Shown piece by piece: positions 56,011 through 64,000 of a DNA stretch of 64,000 nt. The notes below the pieces were generated by a model. That model saw only the letters and a program-made list of their open reading frames with translations. It made no database searches and was not told the origin of the DNA. A program made the translations under genes and the position numbers. The first letter of the stretch is position 1, and every line of letters begins with the position of its first letter. Source of the stretch: Megaustenia siamemsis (Eukaryota > Mollusca > Gastropoda > Stylommatophora > Ariophantidae); NCBI GenBank assembly GCA_032433765.1, contig JAVIAB010000051.1:75940712-76004711 (forward strand), written 5' to 3'.

Positions 56011-57439
56011 TCACGAGCTTGCAACAATTTATCATAAAAGTCAAGAATCTCCCCTCATGTTGTTGACACTTTTCACAGCAATGTTCATTTGAACTATTTC
56101 ATTTATCATTCGTAAATGTTTTTTTCTTTCTTTTAAATAAAATGACTTCAATAAATCACGAGTGCTCAGCCGCTAGAATACTTTAGCTATTAGGTTGGTG
56201 ATGAGTTATGATTTCAAACTGCAGGCACGTCAGTCTATTTCCGCACCATTATTCACCTTGTGACAAAGTCGTTTTATTCGTTCACTGCGATAAGAAGGTA
56301 CATTAGAGTATATTGTAGATTGAATACATTGTGCACGAAATTGCACTAATTTAATTACTATTGCAAGCACATAAATTAAGTTACTAGCTTCTGCTTGACC
56401 TGTGGAAGGTGTCATTGACAAAACAATATCTTGTATATTAGCTTGCAGTAATGTTGTGCTTTAATGAGTATTTTAAAATCATTTTAGAATTAATTCGTTG
56501 TTAAACCATGAAGACGATTTTCTGGAGACTTAAAAAATAGGAAATGGGTAAAGTCGTTTAAAACTGAACAGCTAAAGCCTGCCTGTCTGACTTTATTACT
56601 CCCTTTGATGCTTCTAGAATAGCAACAGGATGTGTTGTTTTCGATCTTTTTGCATTATTTCTAGAATTGTTGATCATGTGATATGTATCTTGCCTGGTGG
56701 TGAAGGATCTTTCATGACAGCAGCCAGAAGCTACACCCCACAACAACTGTAGCAACCAGAAACTCACCGTAGTCCAAATAACGTTTTGACTATATTATTA
56801 GTTCATCCGGTAATTTCCTTTTGAGGTTTCAAGTCAAAAGATGTGATGACAACATCATCAGCTCAGGCTATTTAGCTAATTAGATGAGACCGTTGCCTAG
56901 AGCGTGGTGTCTGGAGACATACGTGAGAGACTGAGATAGATGGTAGCCAGTACTTTTGTCCATTCACTCTACATTGCAGGATACAGTTGTCAGAGAATGA
57001 AAATACTACTTCCATCTTAACCCCTCTACATCCAAGTGCACCTTAGCAAAGGAAAACAGTTCAGGCCTCGATTGTCCTGTGACACGCATAGCTGAAACTT
57101 CAGCAGTCAAGGCAGAGATAACAGTTCCTAGATGGATTCCCTGAAACGGTCACGGGATGACATGATACTACATAGCAGTATCTACAAATCGCTCCCACCA
57201 AATGCATAAACCTCTATCCTTACTTTTGATATACCAGTCATCTTGGCAGATTTATTAAATAGCTACAACTGATTATACGAAAAGAACGATCTTAACACTT
57301 AAATTACGCTACGGGCTGCAGATGTTATTCCACACTGAATGTATCTGAAAAGACACTACTAGCGAAACTGCGAACTGTATTTTATATTAAAGGATCTGTT
57401 CTATCTTTCGTTCCCATGAAGTATTGTCTATATCTGCAA
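56011..57439. other. Unassigned 1.4-kb spacer
   Basis: No recognised gene. At 56191 the string ttaggttggtgatgagt resembles a mariner terminal inverted repeat start, but no partner or transposase is adjacent. Confidence 0.45.
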
Positions 57440-58960
57440 TGTCGTTTACTGTATAATTTTTTTTACTGTCTTTTGTCATTCTTGCAGTGGCTCATATAGT
57501 TTTGTCTGTAGTGTTGTATCTATGGGCCAATGGATTTTCCTCAGTCTACTATATTCAGTACAGTCTTGAAGTATGTGTTCAGCAGTGTGAGATGCCTGTA
57601 CACATGTACATGTAGCTGAGGTGCCGATCTTGAAATTTGTATACATATGACTGTGGAGTCGATTTCTGGGGGAAAATTGGGGGGGGGGGGGGTTATAATG
57701 ATAACATGTTCCCATCTATTCTTATTAAGAAAAGCATTCTGATTTGGGGTTTATGGTCTTCTGATTGATTTGATTATTTGTTTCTTCTGATGGTATGCAA
57801 CTGGTGCATCTGGTTGTGTGCTTGTTGCGCCTTCCTTTACCAGCTGATCTGCTCTCTTGTTTGCTGGTATTCCACACTGAGATGGGGTCCACTGCAAGGC
57901 GACTATGTGGTGCTTTCAGAGTTCAGCAAATAAGGTCTGCAGACGTGGCAATTTTTTTGGCTGGTATTCTCCACAGTTTCTTCATCTTCAATATTGGGTA
58001 TTGATTTAATTGCTCCTGTGATTAGTCTAAGTGACTGGTTTTGTACTTTATTCAGCTTTTGAAATGTGGAGTTTAATGCTGACAACCATGCAGATGATCC
58101 ATATTATAGATGTGGGCGTATACTCTATTGGTAAACGTTACTGAGTATTTTCCATTCGCACCCCACGAGGATCCACATAACTTTATTAGAATAGCCAAGT
58201 TCCTGCTAGCTTATTGAGATCTCTTCTTTATCTGCTGTTTCCAAGATAGTTTTGTTATCAAATGCAGCTCCAAGGTATATAGCTTGTATGTCTTCTTTCA
58301 CAAGCTCATTGTTATGTAGATGGCTCCTCCTTTTGTTTTGGGGCGAAAGTTAACAGTGTAGTACTACATTTGTCTGCATTGATGCTGATACACCATCTAT
58401 TTGTCCATGAACTCAATGCACTGATAGCTCTTTGCAACAATTTGATGGTCACTGTTGCATACTCCTCTGTGCATCACATCACCAGATCATCTACATACAC
58501 TACCACTTTGATACCATGTGGTAGTTCAGTATCTAGGTCGTTGATGTAGACTAGAAAAAGTGTTGGAGATAGTACCCCTCCCTTTGGAACACCCTGCCGC
58601 AGTAGGACCGTCTTACCTTTAAGACCATCCGTTGCACTCTGGCTCTCCCGTTATGCAGGTTTCACCCATTTGTACATCCTGCCATTTGCTCCGTAATTGC
58701 TGTTTCTTCAAGAGCCCTTCCTTCCATACCTTATCAAATGCTTCCATTAGTTCTATCCATGCTGCTAGTACCAGTTTCTTTTCTTGAAACGCATCCTCAA
58801 TTTCTTGGAAAGATAGGTTGCCTGATCTTCAGTAGAATAACACTGTCCAAAGCCTTCTAGCTGTGGCACAAGGATGATTTAATTTTCCAGTTACCACTGC
58901 AGTCTGAGATTGCTTATACGTTCCATTGTTTTACACAAACAACTTGTAGAGAAATAGAGA
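57440..58960 (-). pseudogene. LINE-F ORF2 with RT and RNase H remnants (Jockey/I-like)
   Basis: Minus strand, 5' to 3': LVLAAWIELMEAFDKVWK (motif A, about 58790-58735; the usual catalytic Asp position reads Glu), then LRQGVPKGGVLSPTL (motif B, about 58605-58560). Next are LPHGIKVVVYVDDLVM (motif C, YVDD at 58486-58497), ALSSWTNRWCISINADKC, and SALNSTFQKLNKVQNQSLRL. After an apparent deletion come VALQWTPSQCGIPANKRADQ (RNase H end, about 57900-57840) and CTCVQASHTAEHILQDCTEY (terminal Cys/His motif). A G-run at 57675-57692 breaks it. This lineage is distinct from LINE-A to -E, which show no RNase H. Confidence 0.82.
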
Positions 58961-59099
58961 AATAGAGAAATAGCCTAAAGATTTTCACCTATTTTTAACT
59001 ACTAGGTTGAAATTTAGAACAATTCATTCACGATGAAAAGGACCGATTAAACGAACTTATATACCAGGGCCACCCTAGATACCTTATATATCAGGACCA
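58961..59099. other. 5' flank of LINE-A copy
   Basis: Contains a short duplicated phrase (ccagggccaccctagatacc / tcaggaccaccaa). No coding signal. Confidence 0.4.
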
Positions 59100-60615
59100 C
59101 CAATAATGCAGAGTGAAGTGGGGGATGCAATTCAACACATGAAAAGAGACAAAGCTCCAGGTCCCGACAATATAACAATCGAAGAGATAAATGCATTAGG
59201 AGAGCTGGGAGTACAAGTCATAACAAAACTACTCAATGACATATATAACACTGGACACATACCTGAAGATCTACTAAAATCTATCTTTGTAGCCATACCG
59301 AAGAAGTCAGGCGCCACTGATTGTGAAGACCATCGCATTATTAGTCTCATGACCATATGACTAAAATATTACTAATAAGTACCAAGAGACGTATAAGGAA
59401 CAAAATAAAACCAGAAATAAGTGAGGAACAATGTGGATTTGTGGAAGGAAGGGCACCAATAATGTAATATACATCTTAAGAACATTGATAGAAAGATCTA
59501 TAGAGGTAAAGAAAGATCTATATATGTAGTTTATTGACTACACGAAAGCACTTGACAAAGTAAAGCATGTGGAAATAATAAATATGTTGGAGAAATTAAA
59601 CATTGATGACAAGGATCTGCGAATCATAAAAAAATGTACTGGCAACAAACAGCAGCTATACGAATTAACAACTAAACAGGACAATTTAAATTCTAAAATA
59701 ACGAGTCAGACAAGGCTGTGTTCTGTCGCCGGATTTGTTTTCACTTTACAGCGAACATATATGAGATCAATAGTAGACAAAAAGGGATTGAAGTCAACGG
59801 TCACAACATAAATAATTTACGATGTGCGGATGACACAGTCTTAAAAGCAGAGACAGAGAATGAGCTACAAGAAATGATAGATATAATAGTAAAAGAAAGC
59901 AACAAGAAAGGTCTCAGTCTGAATAGTAAGAAAACTGAAGTAAAGGTTATATCGAAGAAACAATCATCGCCATCATGCAGCATAAAAATAAACAAGACAA
60001 ATCTGAAACAAGTGCAACGTTTGAAATACTTGGGCACAGTGATAACATCAGATGGAAGATGGAAGATGCAACACAGAAATAAAAAGCAGAATAGCTCAGG
60101 CCAAAATAGCATTTCAGAAAATGAAAAATATCTTATGCAACAAATCTATGTCAATAGAAATGATAAAGAGAGTTCATCGATGCTATATAGAACCAATTCT
60201 GACCTATGGAAGCGAATCATGGACACTAGACAAACAAATGAAAAGACGATTAGAGGCCACAGAGATGGGATTTCTCAGAAGAATGTTGAAAGTTCCCTGG
60301 ACAGATAAAAAGACCAATTAGAAAGTTCTCAAAGAGGCCAACACAAAAAGGGAGCTCTTAAAAACATCAGAAAGAAGCAATTAACATTTTTCGGGCATAT
60401 CATGAGAAGAGGAAAGTTGGAATACTTGGTTACAACTGCCAAACTAAAAGGAAAAAGAGATCGCGGACGACAAAGAGAGAAAATACTGGATAGCTTGGTG
60501 TCATGGCATGGAAAACAGTCAACAACAGAACTCATACGATGCACTGTGGATAGAAGATTGTGGAAGGACATGATCGCCAGCGCCAACCGGTACGGCACAT
60601 GATGAAGATGATATA
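59100..60615 (+). pseudogene. LINE-A ORF2, longest copy
   Basis: In order: MQSEVGDAIQHMKRDKAPGP, DNITIEEINALGELG and IFVAIPKKSGATDCEDHRII (RT fingers, 59106-59360), then PEISEEQCGFVEGRA. FIDYTKALDKVKH (motif A) begins at 59530. NNLRCADDTVLKAETENELQ has motif C as CADD at 59823-59834. Then KGLSLNSKKTEVKVI, LKQVQRLKYLGTVITSDG, CYIEPILTYGSESWT, GFLRRMLKVPWTDKKTN, KLKGKRDRGRQREKILDSLV and a TVDRRLWKDMIASANRYGT end. Terminates in gatgaagatgat. At least four frameshifts. Endonuclease domain absent (5' truncation). Confidence 0.88.
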
Positions 60616-61107
60616 CAGAAAGTCGTGTTTATATATACAACAGAAAGGTCTTTGTGCCTATCTTAATTATACTTAAGGCGGTAAAATAAAAGGGAGTAAT
60701 TTGGGCAATTTATATAATTGGAAGTAAATGCAGTTAATAACAACGCAACGATTCAACATACATACAAAAGTGTCGAAAGCCTTTTTTTTTATGTTACTAA
60801 GTCTGAGAAGTATGATTACCTATTTTTCCACTTTCTGCTTTACAATTTCTTCTTCACCTGGCAGAGGCAATTTAAAATAAATAAATAAAATACACGTTAA
60901 GGGAACTCTGACATCTCATTCTTTCAAAAAAGAAACTCGTAAGCAGCCTGAGTTTTAAACTCTGGTGAATTTACATATGTTGAACAGATTATATTTAACA
61001 AATGATATATTATTATTTTAATATTAAATGTATCACATGGAAATTAAAAATTTGTAGTAAAGGAGTTGTCAGATTTTTTGACAATTAAAACATTTTTAAA
61101 AAAAAGT
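60616..61107. other. Unassigned AT-rich spacer
   Basis: No recognised feature. Confidence 0.5.
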
Positions 61108-62560
61108 TTACATGAACGCATTCTGGACCGTTCTGGGTGAAAAATCCTCTGTGTGTGTATATATATATAGTGTCGGGAGCGGGGGTAAAACGTCTATTGT
61201 AATGCATATAAGAACAAAAAAAAACATAAAAGCTTTGAGTTGTGAAGTTAAGACAAAGTCTCTGAGTTCTTCAAAAAATGCTATGCCTGTTTGAAAGCGA
61301 TTTGATCATTGAATTCGAGAAAGGAACATTTCAAACTGTAAAACATTATTCCGGTTTTAAATCTATGGACTGTACTGCTGGTTTAATAAGGAAGTTTAAT
61401 GAACCTAAATTTACGTGTGCTAGAACAAAAGTTGAGGTTATTGTGAAGTGTGTCTTAGCACTTTGGGCTTTTGATTCAGGGATAGAAGAAATTTAAGATG
61501 ATTCTTTTGTAAGCAAACTTGTTGATGCTTCAAACCATGGCAGTTTGAAAACATTGACTATCCTTCTTAGATATGTTAACACAGACAGAGAGAGGACAAT
61601 TAATATTTAAACTAAACTGATTAACTTTGTTGAGATAACAGGGGAAACAACAGACATTCTGTCACAGGTTTCACTGAAAACAGTAAAACAATTTGACCTT
61701 GACAACACAGTTGTAGCAATTTCAGGCGATAATACAAACACATAATCACTAATTCAGACAGTTCGAGCAGCTCAAGAACGACAAATGATATAAACCACGA
61801 CACCTTTTAGGTATCAGTGGAAAGAGAAAAGAAGGAGAAAGAAGAATACAAACACACACATTGTTTTGATAAGGAAAGGAAACAAACTTGTTTTTACCAA
61901 AGTGAGGGAAGAGTTGCAAATGAAAGTTCTTGGTTTGGGATGTATACTTGACACACAATTGTACACAATTAGCTATTAATTCAACCTCCCCTTGATGTTG
62001 ACGGAATTATTATAAAGATATTTGGCTATTTTCAAATATCAGTGAATGTCAGAATGGAAAGGTTTAAGGAGTTGTGTGACTTTGTGGACAGAAGTATAAA
62101 ACGATAATGAGTTACATCAATGTTAGGTGGCTCTCCTTACTACGAGCAATCAGAAGAATCTGTGAAATAGAGCACTTAAGTCATTCTTCCCTCTAAAGAA
62201 AAAAGTCCGATGATGTTAAAGAAGTGGTCTAGTGATCCTTGCACTTTGCTACGGATGAATTATGCTCATGTAATTTTGCCACTTTTTCATGCGATTCCAT
62301 ATGCAGAACTCCAGAAGCTCACTGAACTGTCCCAGTGTCTTCGTGGAAGTAATGCTTCAGTGAGAGAGTTTTCTCTTCAATGAACATGATGTGGACATCT
62401 CAAAAGTCCAACTTGAGTTTAGGAACTGCTCGAGCTATGCTTGCATTCTTGGCAAACTTGAATATGACCTGTCAAGAAATTGCTACAATTTGATCAAGTG
62501 AAGACCTGCTGAAGACAATTCACTCTTCAGAAAGGTACATGTAGACTTGCAGGAGCTACT
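61108..62560 (+). pseudogene. hAT-like transposase relic
   Basis: Broken plus-strand frames read, in order: GGKTSIVMHIRTKKNIKALS (possible BED-like zinc-finger tail), FESDLIIEFEKGTFQTVKHYSGF, TKLINFVEITGETTDILSQV, DLDNTVVAISGDNTNT and VLGLGCILDTQLYT. Then come MSEWKGLRSCVTLWTEV, a degraded RWLSLL-like block, and finally MNMMWTSQKSNLSLGTARAM, resembling the C-terminal dimerisation region (MWTDxRNRLxV). The order fits a hAT-family transposase of the type seen in metazoan genomes. At least eight stops or shifts. Terminal repeats were not identified. Confidence 0.6.
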
Positions 62561-63227
62561 GAGTTAAGTGCTCTGTGCACACCGTGAGCTGTGTGTTTCA
62601 TCCGTTTTGATCATGCTCCGATATTCCAATTGCTTACGATGAATGCTGATATCGTATGACAGGAACAGTTGGCCGTGTTCACTCTCTGTGCGGTTTCGCC
62701 TTATGTCTTTTGGCGTGTGCTGAGACTGCTATGGTGGGGACTACAGCTACCTTTCTTTGCTTGGGAGATGTGTTAGCAATTCGGATGATTCCACTGGCAC
62801 GGGCGGTTGAGCAATTATGGATTTTAATTCATTTGCAGTGATACCGAGGCCTACCATAACCAGATAACCAGATAACCAGACATGTAGACTGTACAGGTAA
62901 GTAGTATGTAAATACTGTAAGTAGAATTAAATCGTTTATATTATAAATAGAGTGGGTATTTAAATTTTGTAAAACGTCTCTGAAACTACATAACCGAATG
63001 GAAAACTAACATAAGGTACATTTCAAAAGTAGTTTTTATTTTGATTATACCTATTCCCTGAAATTGTGGAACACATCTTGTAACCTTGTTCTGGGGGGAC
63101 TAAATTCAGTGTCTCTCAAAACTGCCAGGACCTTACCAGGTCGGTCGGGTAGAACATGATATAGCTAGAACATAAAGTTAAGCTGAGTAGGGAAATGATA
63201 GTGCACTAAAATGCGCATATATGTGTA

Positions 63228-63229
<2 letters not shown>
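62561..63229. other. Unassigned spacer
   Basis: Contains a 10-bp x 3 repeat (ataaccagat, about 62856-62880). The 61-aa frame at 62656-62841 shows no recognised motif. Confidence 0.5.

Positions 63230-63278
<49 letters not shown>
63230..63278. repeat. (GA)n microsatellite
   Basis: About 48 bp of pure GA. Confidence 0.95.
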
Positions 63279-63280
<2 letters not shown>

Positions 63281-63920
63281 AGAAGACAAACTGAGAGAAC
63301 ACATGGAATGAAGAGTGAGAAATAAATGAGAAAGAGGGTGAGATGGAGCACTGAGGGAAAATAACTGTGCTACAGCGTGCAATGTATTGAAGGAGTATGA
63401 GAGAAACAAATGAGAGATGAGAGAGTTTGAGAGAAAATGAAATAGAATAAGTGACAATGAGAGAAAGTGAGTGAGAAAGAATGAGAAAGTGTGAAAAGAA
63501 AATGAAAGAACATATGATAGAATGTGAGATGTATCAATGTATTCGAAAGAGTTACAGAGACAAATGTGAGATGTAACGAGAAATAGAAAATGAGTGATAG
63601 GGAAAGAATTCTCTATGTGTGCATGAGAGACGATTAGAAAGTGGGAGAAATAGAGAGAACGTGAGAGATTTAGAAAATAAGAAAGAAATAAAATTAGAGA
63701 TTTTATTTCAAAATTTGAGAATGAAAGAGAGTGCGGATGAGGACAGGAAGAAGAGAGAGTGAGAAAGATTGAGATAATGTGAGAGAGGTAGGACAGATAA
63801 CAGAAAGAGAGACAGAGTGTGTGTATCAGAGTATGACTGGGTACCAATTCGAGCGTTTCAGTGTAAGAGATAGAAAGTAAGAATAAGATAATTAGAGAAA
63901 ATAAGAGTGCAACATTATAC
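63279..63920. repeat. Purine-rich (GAGA/GAAA) low-complexity region
   Basis: About 640 bp of imperfect gagagaaa/gagtgaga with occasional T. The 238-aa Ser/Leu/Phe-rich minus frame is a consequence of this composition, not a membrane protein gene. The remaining 80 bp to the window end are AT-rich and unassigned. Confidence 0.85.
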
Positions 63921-64000
63921 AAGCGTGTAAGAGTAAGAATTTAAATGTGTGTTCGTGTGTTTAAGACAATTAAAAATTATAGAGATTGATATTTGCTTGT

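Noticed and set aside
56185..56215. Mariner terminal inverted repeat (ttaggttggtgatgagt)
   Set aside because: Only one end-like string was found, with no partner or transposase nearby.
63206..63922. 238-aa Ser/Leu/Phe-rich membrane protein on the minus strand
   Set aside because: Composition follows directly from a GA-rich low-complexity tract. No domain, and the frame begins in a pure GA microsatellite.

Overview
This 64-kb window looks like repeat-dominated, gene-free DNA from an AT-rich invertebrate genome. A mollusc is likely, because the LINE C-termini and tRNA-SINE architecture resemble those common in gastropods; this is an inference from remembered family resemblance, not a database result. 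I see no convincing host gene, no rRNA and no functional tRNA. Every recognisable protein signature belongs to a degenerate transposable element, and the long open frames (about 420-440 aa) are artefacts of tandem repeats whose period is a multiple of three.

Layout. 1-1388: 57-bp minisatellite. 2620-6710: 13-bp satellite with several higher-order forms, split by a SINE (3799-4147) and a short interspersed repeat R3 (4766-5142). 6711-15800: repeat R4, LINE fragments, SINE-1 copies and a Tigger/pogo transposon (13904-15797) that is itself interrupted by a LINE and a SINE. 16221-22570: 31-, 49- and 36-bp minisatellites with SINE-1 copies. 22594-25045: 39-bp array. 25105-35270: about 10 kb of 22/28-bp satellite, holding an inverted LINE (25176-26469) and a SINE-like insert (27774-28035). 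35300-48900: microsatellites, an 18-bp and a 41-bp array, and many minus-strand LINE fragments. 49056-52231: a mariner relic whose transposase frame gave rise to a 43-bp minisatellite, later invaded by a LINE that was invaded in turn. 52498-64000: LINE-A copies, an RNase H-bearing LINE, a hAT-like relic and purine-rich low-complexity DNA.

Tandem arrays cover roughly 20 kb (about 31%). The value of the window is its stratigraphy: target-site duplications (TSDs) can be read directly for several insertions, so relative order can be reconstructed. The labels LINE-A to LINE-G, SINE-1 to SINE-3, R3 and R4 are mine and only group sequences that visibly match each other inside this window.
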